Source: Ambrosia x helenae
Lineage: Eukaryota > Streptophyta > Magnoliopsida > Asterales > Asteraceae
Direction: 5' to 3'
Assembly (NCBI GenBank): GCA_030844895.1
Contig: CM061224.1
Location: 31,890,102-31,954,101, forward strand
DNA: 64,000 bases
A program made the position numbers and the translations under genes. Of the stretch, positions 24,694-37,235 are shown in pieces. Every line of letters starts with the position of its first letter. Within the stretch, counting starts at the first letter, position 1. The notes beneath the pieces are model-generated. The model ran no database searches. It saw only the letters and a list, made by a program, of their open reading frames with translations, and was not told the DNA's origin.

Positions 24694-24766
24694 TGGAGAT
24701 GCGGGGGATCGAACCCCGTGCCTCTCGCATGCAAAGCGAGCGCTCTACCATTTGAGCTACATCCCC
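24694..24766 (-). tRNA. tRNA-Ala(UGC)
   Basis: A 73-nt cloverleaf on the minus strand. The acceptor arm ggggatg/catctcc has the G3:U70 wobble pair, the identity element of tRNA-Ala. The D-arm has the A box (tagctcaaatgg), the anticodon arm is ctcgc-tttgcat-gcgag giving UGC, and the T-arm carries ggttcgatcc. The discriminator base is A. A T-rich terminator (tttta, then ttttt) follows within about 15 bp. No intron. It looks functional. Confidence 0.95.
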
Positions 24767-25820
24767 GTTTTTGTATTCTTATCTTGTAAATGAAGTTAGT
24801 TGTTAATTACTTTATCAATATGATGTAACATAGATCTCATTATTTTTTCTCACAATTTAAACAAATATGAAATAGAGTATAGACTCCAAATATTCTAGGA
24901 GAATAATGTGATATCAAAAGACAAACCGATCTAAAGTAAGATCTCGATACTGTTAGGTATAAAATAGTAGACTGGGTTTATTATATTAATAGCATACTAT
25001 AAGGGTTGAAAGTGTAGCTAGTCAATTTTATGAGTTGCTAATAAGCGATTTGGTCACAGGAATGAGATTAGCGAACAATTTCGAGACTTCTCTTCTATCT
25101 CTAGCTCGCATGCTTGATTGCAAGCTTTTATAGTAACGATGACCTTACCGTCATCGATTAAATAACTGATTCTCGATAGAATCAGGTATTGGTCTAGTTA
25201 GCTAACAAAACGAAGCATTCGCTTAGGCTAACGGTATTTAAGTCGATTATGTGAAGGTGGTTTATAATTTCAGATTTCTCTTTGGATTGCTTTGTCAAAA
25301 CAATCATTTGCTAATTTTTTTTTTTTTTTTTAATAAAAGAGTGTCTAGATCTTTTCATTCTATGACTGAGAAAATTACATCAAGATAGTGGGTAGGCGGG
25401 CAAGCAAACTGTGTCGTCAAACCTTTCTGAATGGCAAACCCTAATATACTAAAACGTAGTCTTGCCCACGCGGAGTCGAGACACTATTATGAATAACTCG
25501 CTACACCCTGGTCAGGAAATGGGTAGCCTCCGATGCCAATGAACCAAATGTATCAATAGCCAGTATAAAAAAATCTAACATCAAAAACATGAAATGCCAA
25601 TAAGATGTTCTGACTTTTGAGGAGACTATATATCTGTTTGATGGGCCAAAAGTCAACAAATGTCAAAGCCAAAGTCAAACAAAAACACTTACTTGTCCAT
25701 GGAATTACACATACTAAAAGTATACAAATATATGGAAAACCTGCTCAACTATAACTCTTTCCTCATTCTGCCCATCAAAAATTTCAATCAAACTGCAACC
25801 CGTTTTAGACCAGACCCCAC
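24767..25820. other. Intergenic DNA and GNL1 3' flank
   Basis: No gene recognised. The part just left of 25821 should be the GNL1 3' untranslated region. A T-run lies at 25316-25332. Confidence 0.5.
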
Positions 25821-28800
25821 TCAAGTAACCGATACATTAACCGCAGGAACCGCACCAGCAGCAGTCGTGGTCTGTGGTTCATCATCTGGGAACACCTCCG
25901 ACTGCAATGCAGGTGCTATGGTCTTTACATGTAACCAAGTCTGCTCCCAGAGACCATCCGACCCGGTTGGTGAAAGTATTCCGGTTGCTTTCATCACAAG
26001 CAAATTGTTCTTGAGGAGCTCAGGGACTAACTCATGTATTTTCCCGCTTCGTTTGCCTCTGAATTTAACCTTCGTGTAACGTTCCATAGCGCTTAAAACA
26101 CCAGCCCATACTTTACTAAACGATACCAAGTGGGATATACGAGGTAACGAGTGTAAAAACGCTTTTGACAAAAGTTTCAAAGATAAAACGAGGGTACCTT
26201 CCATGTTTCGGTACTCTTTGGCTGATTTTTCTTCAACAATTTCTAGCAAATCGCTCAGTAATGGGAATATTACCGAATCAAAACATTGTAACCACGTGTC
26301 ATCTTCGAGATGAATACCTTCTAAACCCGTTAAGCACCTTGAAGCATCAAAACTGCATGGTTCCTGATTTCTTCTCTCGGGTCTATACATACTTTCCTCA
26401 AACCTTGGACCAGACGGACCCACATCTCACCAATATCTTTAAAAAGTTGAGTTGCGGCTTCGGGTTCTTCCTCAACCGCCTCACAAGACCACTTAACCAA
26501 ACAAACTGCTGAACCAGCCATCAAATCCAAAGACTTCAATGACCTGGCAACATCTCCAACACGAGACTCGGAGAACTGGCGGGCTGCATTGACACATAGC
26601 ACAAAGTTAGCAGGTAAAAAGTGGGTCCCCTCCAGCATGATGAATTCGAGAGTCTCAAATCCGGGCTCAGAAGCTTCTGGATGTCGAGCGGTCATCGAGA
26701 GGAGAGAAGTGATGGTACGCCAACCCATATGAGATTTTATCTGACCCGCATTTGCTTTGACGAGACGCATAATTTCCCGTGTGATTTGTTCACAGTAAGC
26801 ATCTGCCACCCGGGCATCGAGTTTTAAGATAAGTTGAAGTGATTTAAGAAGGTCGTCGGTTAAGTCTTCTTTGTAAGGGAGTAGCCGTCTACAAATTCTA
26901 ATGAGCCCAAAAACTGCTTTTTCAACTAAGGTACTCGGCATCACAGCTGACTGAACTATACTAGCTATGTACTCGTAAACATTTTGCCACAGAAGCATGA
27001 TTCGATCCCGATTATTTAACGTGATCGTAATTAGTAGCTCCAAACAAAAAACGGCACCATTTTCGTCTTCATGAGAAGCTAAAATCAAGGCCTGGGAAAG
27101 TTTAAAAAGAGACTCCGATTGAAGAAATTTACTCTCAGTAAACACGCTATCGACATGACAATCTTTAACAGTTTCCGTGGCCCGTTTCCGAGCTTCAACT
27201 TCTTCTTCAGAAGGTTGTGGCGCGGGTTTTTCAGTATCATAATATAGAAACTCACTGAACCGGCCCATCAGCCCGGATGATTTCCTGACTGGGGGTAAAG
27301 CAGGTTTGACTGGGGAGACCAATGGAGATCTTCCGGAGTCTGGCTCAGAATTGGACTCCAAATCATCAGCTGCATCATGGGCTAACCGAGCAGGAAGAAG
27401 ACCTAATTTATGTAAGCTTAGAATGCAATCAAGAATGTTTTGCCAGCCTGAACGTATATAATCACCGTACATATTTGCAATGGTGAAAACTGCTACAGTT
27501 GCTCTACGGGCTTTAATATCATTACCAAAAGCAAAAACGGATTCATCAATAGACATTGGAAGCGAGAGTCCTGTAAACTTAGAGAGAGAAACCAACAACC
27601 CGTCAAGAACATCACTAAGATGATAACAACCCGCAATCTTAGCAACATGTAGGAACCCATCAATACATGTTTGCAACACGTCTTCTTGATCTACAGGATC
27701 CAGAACCACAGATAGAGCAGCAACAGTGGGACCCGACAAAATAGCAAACATTTCACTGTTGATCTGTTGTCCTGACCCGCACAGAATGAAAGGAGCAGTT
27801 TCTCTTGATTTGTGAATTAGCCCGATCCAGTTATCATGGGTCATGACTGGTAACCCAACACCTTCTTCTGGAGTCATTCGGATCTCATTTTCACAAATCG
27901 AATGGTAAAGCTCAGATAAATACTCTCGGGGGAGATCATTACCGCCATTTATCCGCCGATTATTACGAATAAAATCGGCTTCTGTCATCTTTTTCTTCAC
28001 TTGTGCATTATGTTGGTCTGTGTTCAGCATTATCAAAGAATACGATAATACTAAAGCAGCATCTTTGTTGGCCAAAATATTAGGTGACTGTTCATAATAT
28101 CTTTCAGAAAATGCCTCAACAACCCTCGATATTTTCTGGGATTCTCCCGGTAATCTAAAAGTTTCCAAGAAAACCCGTAATGCAATGTCCAAATTCATTT
28201 CTTGAAAATCAAACGTTTTTGCAAACTCTTGAAGTACATCGACACAGAATTGATCATGATTCCCAAGATAATCGCCAACAAGATTCTTATCTAACCCTCG
28301 TGTGTACCTTAAAAAACATGCTACACTTACCGGGTCAAGTGTTTCAGGCAACAAACACATTCCTTGGAGACTCTGAAAACCCTTTTTAGGATCCTGGTTA
28401 AATTGATCAGCCGCAATCATTAACTTCTTCTTAACTTGCTTCATCTTATGGATATACGGTACCCAACACTCGGGATTTTCATAACTTTCACATTTCACAT
28501 TCCAAAACGGCTCATGATTTCCAAGATTGGATGCATCTGCTTCTAGAACCGGGGTTTGATCACCGTCGCCAACGGTCTCAGCCATACTAGTAATCATGGC
28601 GATTAATCCTTCTAGAGCAAGAATGTTTATAGCAGAAAGTGGGCTATTGACCGGAATCATGCTTTTAGATAACAAATTTGCAAGATCTTCAAAAAGATTG
28701 CTACACGAAATGTCACAATCGTAATTAGCATAGATTTCATGAATAAAACCTGGCTGCCTGCAAAGATCAACAAGTGTTTCCATGGCAACTTCTTGTTGTT

Positions 28801-31084
28801 GATATGAAGCTCCATGTTTGTTGACTGCAATCTTCATAAGAACACCAGAGAAAAACGCTTCTAGCTGGAGTTTGAGTTTAACCCGCATAAGATGATAAAC
28901 ATTCAAAACAATGCTACAAACTGTAAGAAAGAATTAGCGGGCTCGGAGACAACCCGAACTGCATCAAGCTATGGAATAAATCGTTCTGAACCAAAGCTAA
29001 TAGTTCGGGATGGTGGCCCAAAGAGGGCCCACTTAACTCGATGGCTGAGTTGATCAAGCCGAAAGCGAATAAAGGAACATCTTCATCATATGCCATAGAG
29101 TTGGATCTGGGACCCACTCCAACATATTCTACTGCATGCAGAAGGGAGCAAAGGAAGTTGAATATTTCCACCATGCATGGAACACCGTAGGGTTCTTCCA
29201 CAAGATGGTTTTTTGTCTGACCATCCTCTCCAGTGGTTTCATGTTCCATCTTAACTTCAGGCATCTCGATGGAAAGACTGAAACCACCACCAATCGACTC
29301 GATTTTTGAACCAGTATAACCATTATCCTGTGTTTTACTTGCTGATGCATGATCATTATCCGGAACGCTAACCTGTAAAAAGAGAAGTATGTGAGACTCA
29401 AATGCCAGCTAATACCTCACCCAGATAAAAAAAAGTGGCCACAACAAAATCCATTAGGTCGAGCTGTACAGTTTTAATATAAATTACAAAAGGTTAATTT
29501 AAGATAGTGTTTTATCTCAAACAGAGCATATAACAAAGTGTCAAACTGGTTAGAAGCCTACAAAAGTTTATTCTGAAGCATACATCCTCCTAAATCGTTT
29601 TACTCAACGATTTGGAATAATAGTGTGATAAACTAATAATAATGTTTTTGTAATCATAATTAACACACTAATTAGTTACAAAATATCAAAATATGGATAA
29701 AAAAGTGTGTATGGATCAAACAATCTGACCCGACCCGTTACCCAACCCGCCCAACCTGCCTATCTTGCCATCAATACCAGCAGGCATAAAGGATCTTGAC
29801 CTAACCAAATTATAATCCATAATTGATCAGTTTGGAGTAGAGGAATAGGTTGGCCACACAAAGTAAAACATGGCATTAGAGGTGGAAATTTTTACCAGCA
29901 AATTCACGTTATATTTTTATCTCAAAAAGAGTACAATCAAAAGTTCAGCTCTAAAGGAAATACGTCGGAGGGTCAACAGTCACACAAAGTGTATTTTTAA
30001 TGCATAAAACCCCCCAAAATCATAATATTTAAATTATTATATTATTATTTAATATATTCTTGTAGTCGTATTTGACCAGCCAAAAAGCAGCCAAAAACAT
30101 GCCTAAAACCCCTTAAAATGTCCTGATTATACCGTGTCGTGCTTAAAAAGCCTCGCTTTTTAAGTGCCCTGTGCCCAGGCCCAAGGTTCACCCTTTGCGC
30201 CTAGCGCCTTCGATTACCTAGATTTGACACAGTGGTTGTTTATAGAAGCATCAACATTTTGGACAAAAAAAATGTTTTTTGGTCACCCATTTTCCCACCT
30301 CTACATGGCATCAATAAAATTCCAAGTCAAACAAAAAATGATGATTTACCTCATCAGCAAGATGTGATTTGCCTCCTTGAGTTAAATCTTGATTATTATT
30401 ACAAACATCAGGCAGATGCATAAAAATACATCTAATCAACTCATGCATTGTGTGTCGAGCTGTTCTCTGCAGCAATTCACCTTTTGAGCTTGCTTGATGA
30501 ACTATCTGGAAACACGTGTTCACTATGTTGCATACATGCTGGTTACTCAAATTAACCGAGGCTTTATTCTTCATACACGCCAATAAAACTTGAAGTATTT
30601 TCATCAATACCACTTCCTCAGATGCAGGATCTGTAACCTCAAACCGACAACTAGTCACAGCATCAACTATCAAACGCAATGCATCAGCTACATTAACAGT
30701 GTCCAGATCAAGAACTTCAAGGGTCAAAAATTTGTAAATTGATGACAAGGCAACACCAGTTATTGGTGCGCTAGTTTCATCTGACTGAATGACATCTAAA
30801 AAGGGCTGCAAATACAAGACTGGACTGATAGTGTGCCACTGATGCTGCCATGAGAAGACTTTTCTCCTTATTTCTTTAAATGACTTAATCAGAGGGTGGT
30901 CTAGTTGATCTTCATCCGTTGTGTAATGAAATCCCCACCGTACATTTCTTCTCATCACAGCCAAAACTGCACCAATTTCTGAATTAACCATAAATGCTGA
31001 AGAAGATCGGGGTGGTGTGCAGGAACAATCTTTAGTGTCTCTGGTTACTGCAGCTACTTCAGACTGTTGATTCAGGCACCCCAT
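25821..31084 (-). CDS. GNL1: GNOM-LIKE 1-type ARF guanine-nucleotide exchange factor (two coding exons, two frameshifts as read)
   Basis: Large ARF-GEF that loads GTP on ARF GTPases and drives COPI vesicle formation at the Golgi. Exon 1 (30350-31084) starts MGCLNQQSE and has the DCB-type N-terminus (MVNSEIGAVLAVMRRNVRWG). Exon 2 (25821-29372) covers HUS, the Sec7 catalytic domain (about residues 550-740, glutamate finger in FRLPGESQKI) and the HDS region, ending VNVSVT. Total about 1,428 residues, normal for the GNOM/GNL1 family. FRGKRSGKIHEL and SEVFPDDE at the C-terminus and SEIGAVLAV at the start favour GNL1 over GNOM. The frame has one extra base near 28925-28926 and one missing base near 26339-26340; otherwise about 1,400 codons are open. 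It may be a young pseudogene or an intact gene with assembly errors. Confidence 0.88.
29373..30349 (-). other. GNL1: Coding intron of GNL1
   Basis: On the minus strand the donor is gatgag/gtaaat and the acceptor ctttttacag/gttagc. Splicing joins the exons in phase 0 between the MHLPDV region and the SVPDNDH segment. The 977-bp intron contains no gene. Confidence 0.85.
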
Positions 31085-32830
31085 CGTTTCAACCTTTTTA
31101 TGAGATGACTTTAGCAATAGATTTTAATTCCAGCTATAGAAAAATACGATTTTGGCAGATCATAACCACCTACACAACGAGACATCAATGACCACAAGAG
31201 ATGCTAAATGTGAATAAACTAAATTAAAGAACAAAATTACTTGTAAATAATCAACACAATCAGATAACCTTTTCCAAATCCAGTGTATGAGTCTATCTAC
31301 CTATGAATCATCTAATCAATATATAAATGTCCTGAAACCATCGTTACATTCTAGCCCCTTAATATACGTTTACTAAACCCCTGCCCTAGTTGTGGTTGTA
31401 GCTCAATAGCTTTTTATCATAATACTCAATAAGTCCCACTAATAGCAAGGCTAGGTAGGGTCTGAGGAAGGTAAGATGTAGGTTAATAGGTTATAATCCC
31501 AATATCTCAACTATTTGTACAACTTTCTATCTCATATGTTTTTGTGAGTTAGAAGAAAGGTATCACCATTAAGAAGGCATTCTCTTTACATAATGGATAA
31601 ACCTTATTAAACTCACGGGCAACAGCATGCTTCTACGGCTCTACCTACAAAGTTTTAGTAGGATCATCAGAAGTGTCACCAAGTTCTCTTGTCCTACACT
31701 CCCATCACTGTTTCCACTGAATAATTCATGAAAATGATATGCTTTCTGTCCCTAGTGCTTCGTCCCCTTATTTTGTACCTACTGATAATTTTGGCTATGA
31801 GTGGGATTTACTCTAAACAAAATACTTAACAAAATAGTAAATAATTCACCTAAATAGATGCACAATCATGTTCTTCCTTCTCCCGGACCACTGATTCCTA
31901 TAGCACAATGCACTTGAATCGCTATGACGCTGTCTCAATATTTAACTTACATTTCATTTCTTAAGTCCTGCTACATATTCATCGTCTATTGTAGTTGTAC
32001 AATTATGTTCAGATCTAACAGGCTAAACAAACATATAACAACTTACACTAAGGCCTCAGATCTAATTCACCATAAGTTTAATAAAACAAAAAACAACTCA
32101 AAATCTTCAGCAGATTCAGCTCAAATAGACTTCATTCCATTTCAATTATCAGTCACTACAGATTCCAAACATACAACAACCAAACAATCGCGTGAACAAG
32201 ATACAATACATCAATCAACTTCAAACACGATGCGATTCATGAAATGCATAATTGAATTCTAAATTCATAAATTCAGTTCAAGTCGATTTCAATTCATTTC
32301 AGTTATCAGCCATTACACTAATTCAGTTCAGGCCGACTTCGATTCATTTCAATTATCAGTCATTACAGATTCCAAACATTCATAAACCAACAGATCACAT
32401 GAACGAGATACAATCGATCAGTCAACTTCAAAACACGATGCAACTCATGAAATACATAATCAAATTCCAAATTCAACACAAATTCACTTCATTCCATTTC
32501 AATTATCAATCATTACAGATCCAAACACACAGCAACCATACAATCGATTAATCAACTTCAAAACACGATAAAACACTTCCAAATTCAACTCAAATCCACT
32601 TCATATCATTTCAATTACCAGTCATTACATATTACAAACAATCACGTAAACGATATACAACCGATCAATCAACTCTAAAACATGATTAGATTTATAAAAT
32701 ACATAATAATTGAATCTAGCAGATTGAGAAACAAACAGATCGAAAAAGACGAATAAAAGTTCACCTGATTAATAAGCATCCTCAGTGAGCGATTGTCCGT
32801 ACACCTCACGCACTAGCAGAGGCGACGAAA
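31085..32830 (-). other. GNL1: GNL1 5' UTR with a long leader intron
   Basis: A donor cag/gtgaac at 32765/32764 and an acceptor tttctatag/ctgg at 31134/31133 predict a 1.63-kb leader intron. The 5' UTR then resumes for 49 bp before the ATG at 31084. No ORF in this stretch is credible. The transcription start is not resolved and is probably near 32830. Confidence 0.55.
32100..32690. repeat. Degenerate tandem repeat in the GNL1 leader intron
   Basis: A unit containing ttcaattatcagtcattaca followed by ccaaaca, tacaatcgatca and atcaacttcaaaacacga recurs at least four times, with spacing of roughly 55-155 bp. The copies are diverged and some are partial. The short frames here are repeat products. 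Confidence 0.65.
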
Positions 32831-33027
32831 TTATGAGTGGTGATGTTGGTTGTTGTAATTTATGGTTTTGTAATTTTTTTTTGGAAATTATTATTATTAT
32901 TATTTGGGAATATTGAAGATCACAAAGGGGGAGAACGTCTTCCTGGAATGAGGCATTGTCTGTTCAGGTTTGTTTGGGTTTTATTTTGCTTCTTTTTATT
33001 TTTTTTATTAAATGTAATAATAATTTA
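32831..33027. promoter_or_regulatory. Probable GNL1 proximal promoter
   Basis: This short stretch lies between the inferred 5' end of GNL1 and the Mutator-like element. No clear TATA box was found. The last 9 bp (33019-33027, aataattta) are the element's target duplication. Confidence 0.35.
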
Positions 33028-34258
33028 GAGAAAATTGCTCGAATAGTCCCGGTGGTTTGCTCAGATTTCACCTTTAGTCCTCAACTTTTGAAAATTACAG
33101 GTATAGTCCTCAACTTTTGACATTTTTTAACTCGGATAGTCCCTGGAGTTAACAGGGGTTAGATTATCCAGTTAAGTGAATGTGAAATTACTAAAATACC
33201 CTTGTGATTAAAAAATATATAATAAGAATTAATATGGGACCCACCCACTTCTTCTTCCATACTTCATCCTCCTCACCCATCACCTCTCAAACCACAACCA
33301 CCACCACCCATCCCCACTTTTAGCACCACCACCACCGACATCCCAACCACCACAATCACCACCCACTTCATCCTCCCCACCCATCATCTCCATAAATCAC
33401 CACCATTGACTCTCCTCTCCTAAGCGAACCAAGATGAAATCGGACGAAGAAGAACCAATTATGAAGAACTAACAGCGATGAAATAAAACACGTGCACTGA
33501 TGAACACTGATTTGAAGAAACCCTAACTGATTTGCAGGTTTGTTCCTCTTTTTGTTCTCGATCTTGGTTCAGTTCTTGTTCAAATATTGTTCTAGATCTT
33601 GTTAGGGCAATTTTGTAGATTTTCTTTGATCGAACTGGTAAACCGTGTTGATTTGGTTTATTTATGTATGAATTTATAGGTTTTGTGTTGGTAATTTCAT
33701 AGAATCGAGATAGAATTTTGGAAATGTTGCAACTTTCGGTGTTGCTCTCTTTTTCCCTAACATCGTTCTTCCTCGTATCTGATTTGATAATAAAGCAAGG
33801 TTCATTTGTTTGTTTCATATTTGTTGTACTATTCTGTTTGATTTTGAGGCTAAACAAAATCAGATTAATCAAGTACAAATGCAGGTAGCATTAAAAAAGG
33901 AAAATATAAGATGAAGTGGGTGATGGCTGTGGTGATAGTGATGGTGGTGGTGATGGTGAAAGTGGAGATGGGTGGTGGTGGTGGTTTGGGGAGGTGTTGG
34001 TTGAAGTGGTTCATAGAGGTGATGGGTGAGGAAGAAGAATTGGGTGGGGCCCAAATTAATTCTTTTTATATTTTTTAAAAACAAGGGTAGTTTAGTAATT
34101 TCACACCTATTTAACTGGATAATCTAACCCCCGTTAACTCTAGGGACTATCCGAGTTAAAAAATGTGAAAAGTTAAGGACTACACCTGTAATTTTCAAAA
34201 GTTAAGGACTAAAGGTGAAATCTGAGCAAACTCTAGGGACTATTCGAGCAATTTTCTC
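33028..34258. mobile_element. Mutator-like element with long inverted repeats (1,231 bp)
   Basis: The ends gagaaaattgctcgaatagtcc and its complement form terminal inverted repeats of about 200 bp, with weaker similarity to about 300 bp. They are flanked by an exact 9-bp duplication aataattta (33019-33027 and 34259-34267), the Mutator signature. There is no transposase, so it is non-autonomous. The interior has CCA/TGG-rich arms and a unique core with a splice-site-like ttgcag/gtttgt at about 33533-33544, suggesting captured gene sequence (Pack-MULE type), though I cannot name a source. Confidence 0.88.
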
Positions 34259-34267
34259 AATAATTTA

Positions 34268-35084
34268 TGAATCTCAGTATCTCACACACAAAAAAAATAA
34301 ATATAATAATAGAGAAAGTATTTGGTACAAAGTCCCTTAACTTATAAATTATATGAAGCCACAATAATATGTCACGTGTAAGATATCTGTTAAAACAAAA
34401 AAACTGATTTTCAATTATGAGAGTGGTATTATAGACATTTGCATCAATCAATTAATCACGTTCATAATTATGATTTTCACAATCCCTGTTTTATCGTTCA
34501 ATCAGAATTCAAATTTTTATAACTGATTTCATGATCTTCATCATCAGTTCTTACCTTATTAAAAAATTCTCATCACCTTGCATCTGTCGATCAAAAGTTT
34601 ACCAGAATCATACTCAATTGTAGAGTTCATCATCATGTTTGGTAGGTTACTCTGTTTTTAATTTCACATAATCGTAATCTTATTTTGATTTTTAATTGTT
34701 TGTCAAACCTAAACAACGAACCTGAAATCTTAATCGGAGTAGAAGATGATGTTGTCGATGCTCATAATCTGAATTTTGAAGGTTAGTTTATACTGTTTTG
34801 ATTTATATTAGCATATCACAAAAAAACAGAGATGAACAAAGTTTGATCGATAAGTGTTTACGTATATATTATACAAGAACAACATTGATGAACAAGGTGG
34901 TGAGAGTTTTGATTTCAGAGTTGAAAACAGAAGGATGCAAGGTAATTGTTTGTTTTATGTATATGATAATAAGTAGTTGCGTTTTAGGATGATTAAAATA
35001 CGTTTTTGTAATTGATAATGGTCAATTGTGTTTTATTATGTTTAACATGCGTTTTGAGGTAACTGCTTGGTTTTATAGAAATGA
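34268..35084 (+). other. AT-rich segment with gene-like fragments
   Basis: No intact gene. Short acidic coding-like pieces flanked by GT/AG sites can be seen (atgtttggtag/gt at 34634, an EDDVVDAHN-like piece at about 34740, one ending gatgcaag/gtaatt at 34942). The product is not recognised. gcgtttt motifs begin near 35050. Confidence 0.35.
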
Positions 35085-37235
35085 CTAGGTTATGTACCCG
35101 TGTGATACACGGGTTGAACAATTTAAATTATATATAAATTTAAAATATAATTAAGAAAAATTAGATTACATATTTTATTTAAAATAAAAAAAGTTTCCTT
35201 TACAACCGAAAAAATATTAAATATTCATCAGCCCCTAAATGATTTATTGTAAAAAACATTTTATTCACATAAAACTTTTTTCAAACATTCCAAAATATAT
35301 CTTTCATACCGTGGTTATTACCTTATAAGACTGCAGGTACAACAAAACAAAAAAAAATAAAAAAGAAATAAAGGTAAATCTGTTTAGGCTAGGATATAAA
35401 AAAAATAAAATTAATTTAAAAGTATCTCCTCATCCGTTAAACCATCCCAATCGAGTATTGTTCATTTTGGAATTTGACATCAAGTTTATTACAAAGCCAA
35501 AGTATTTCTAACCTTGAGTGTATAATCATTTTTTTTTCTAACATCAAAGTCCTTAAACATAATGATATTTATTGGTTCAATTTTACTATATTACAAAAAA
35601 AAGAATGTGTGAATTAATAGCATGAAAATAAAGATTGAAACGAATTAGTAATGAAAAGACTGTTTAGATATTGCATTTCTCTATTGAAGTAACTTGAAAA
35701 AATAAAGTCAATGAAGATTTCAAATAATGATTTTTCATAAATAAAATGTATTTTATATATGAAGGTATTATAATACGAAAATAGCCAAACATATTTAGTT
35801 TTGTATTAAATCAAATATTTAATTAATGTGAATTGATTTGTTTTATTTTGTTTGTTTAGAATATTGTAAGAAATATAGTTTTAAACTTAGAGTGAAAAAC
35901 CACGATTTAAATTTAATAACACATAAATACGTTATCTTAAAAAAATTAATTTTTAATAAAGATTAATTTTGTTAGTTCATAAACATTTTCAAATTATGTC
36001 TAATAATTTATTTCTAATTTTGTATTATAATATAATTATATTAATTGATTTACAAAAACCATAGAATATACATATTAAACTGAATTCCCGTAATTATATT
36101 AATAATTATAGTTGTAAAAAATAAAAACTGAATAAGTAATAATTATTAAATAAAGAAAAAAAATTAAAATAAATGTATTGTTTAAAATAATAAAATGGAA
36201 TGCTTTGTGATGGAGTTCTATGTACTCCATGTGCTGTCTTTTATTACTATAGATAGAAATCGATTAATGTTGATTGATTTATTTTATTTATTTGTTTTGA
36301 ACAACATGAAAGTCTCACAAAAAAGCTTGACTAATTGCATTGTGTTATTCTTAATTTATTTATTTGACTTTTGAATTTTAAGTATTAAAATTAATATGTA
36401 TTTGTTGAGCATGGTTTAACATCTAAAACAATGACCAAAATAAAAAAACTTAATAATCATTTGTCAAATATTGTAACAAACTTAATTTTAAAGTTAGAAT
36501 AACAAATCAAATATTGTAAAAAGAATCATGTGTTTTCTTTTATTAATGATTTCAGTTACAACTATGATTATTAATATAATTAATGAAATTCATTTTAATA
36601 AATTTATAATATACTTTTGCAAATCAATTATTATAATTAAATTTGAATTTATTGTATTAAATTAAATAATAAAATGAGAGAATTCATGAGGGAGTGTCAT
36701 GTGTCCCTTATGTGTTTTCTTTTATTATATAGTGTAGAAGTGTAGATGTAAATGTAGATGTTTTGAACAACATGAAAGTCTCACAAAAAAGCTTGACTAA
36801 TTGCATTGTGTGTTTATAAATTTGTTTATTTGAATTTTGAATTTTAAGTATTAAAATTAATATGTATTTGTTGAGCATAGTTTAACATCTAAAACAATGA
36901 CCAAAATAAAAAAAAACTTAATAATCATTTGTCAAATATTGTAACAAACTTAATTTTAAAGTTAGAATAACAGATCAAATATTGTAAAAAGAATCATGTG
37001 TTTTCTTTTATTAATGATTTCAGTTACAACTATGATTATTAATATAATTAATGAAATTCATTTTAATAAATTTATAATATGCTTTTGCAAATCAATTATT
37101 ATAATTAAATTTGAATTTATTGTATTAAATTAAATAAAAAATGAGAGAATTCATAAGGGAGTGCCATGTGTCCCTCATGTGTTTTCTTTTATTATATAGT
37201 GTAGATGTAGATGTAGATGTAGATGTAGATGTAGA
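35085..37235 (-). mobile_element. Non-autonomous Helitron, minus strand (2,151 bp)
   Basis: The minus-strand 3' end carries the hairpin cccgtgtatcacacggg, then acataac and the terminal ctag at 35085-35088. The 5' end is a TC-type terminus of tctaca repeats at 37235. The host junction is A^T. The flanks are tandem copies of a local repeat, and the second copy (about 37290-37310) shows the uninterrupted sequence, confirming the exact ends without target duplication. No Rep/helicase gene. The 5' region is duplicated internally. Confidence 0.85.
36299..37200 (-). repeat. Tandem duplication of the Helitron 5' region
   Basis: The segment from gaacaacatgaaagtctcac at 36299 recurs at 36765, offset 466 bp, with few differences. 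Each copy ends in ttttcttttattatatagtgtaga, the Helitron head on the minus strand. A third, more diverged head-like sequence lies at about 36180-36260. Confidence 0.85.

Noticed and set aside
28914..28945. Extra short intron explaining the GNL1 frameshift (ttctttcttacag looks like an acceptor)
   Set aside because: The pyrimidine tract encodes the conserved LILS residues, and no donor at a workable distance keeps the frame without deleting conserved sequence.
25821..31084. Assignment as GNOM rather than GNL1
   Set aside because: The two are close and the call is from memory; start and C-terminal motifs resemble GNL1 more, but a tree is needed.
36299..37200. Direct repeats as a CRISPR-like array
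   Set aside because: Only two long near-identical copies with no spacers, in a plant Helitron.
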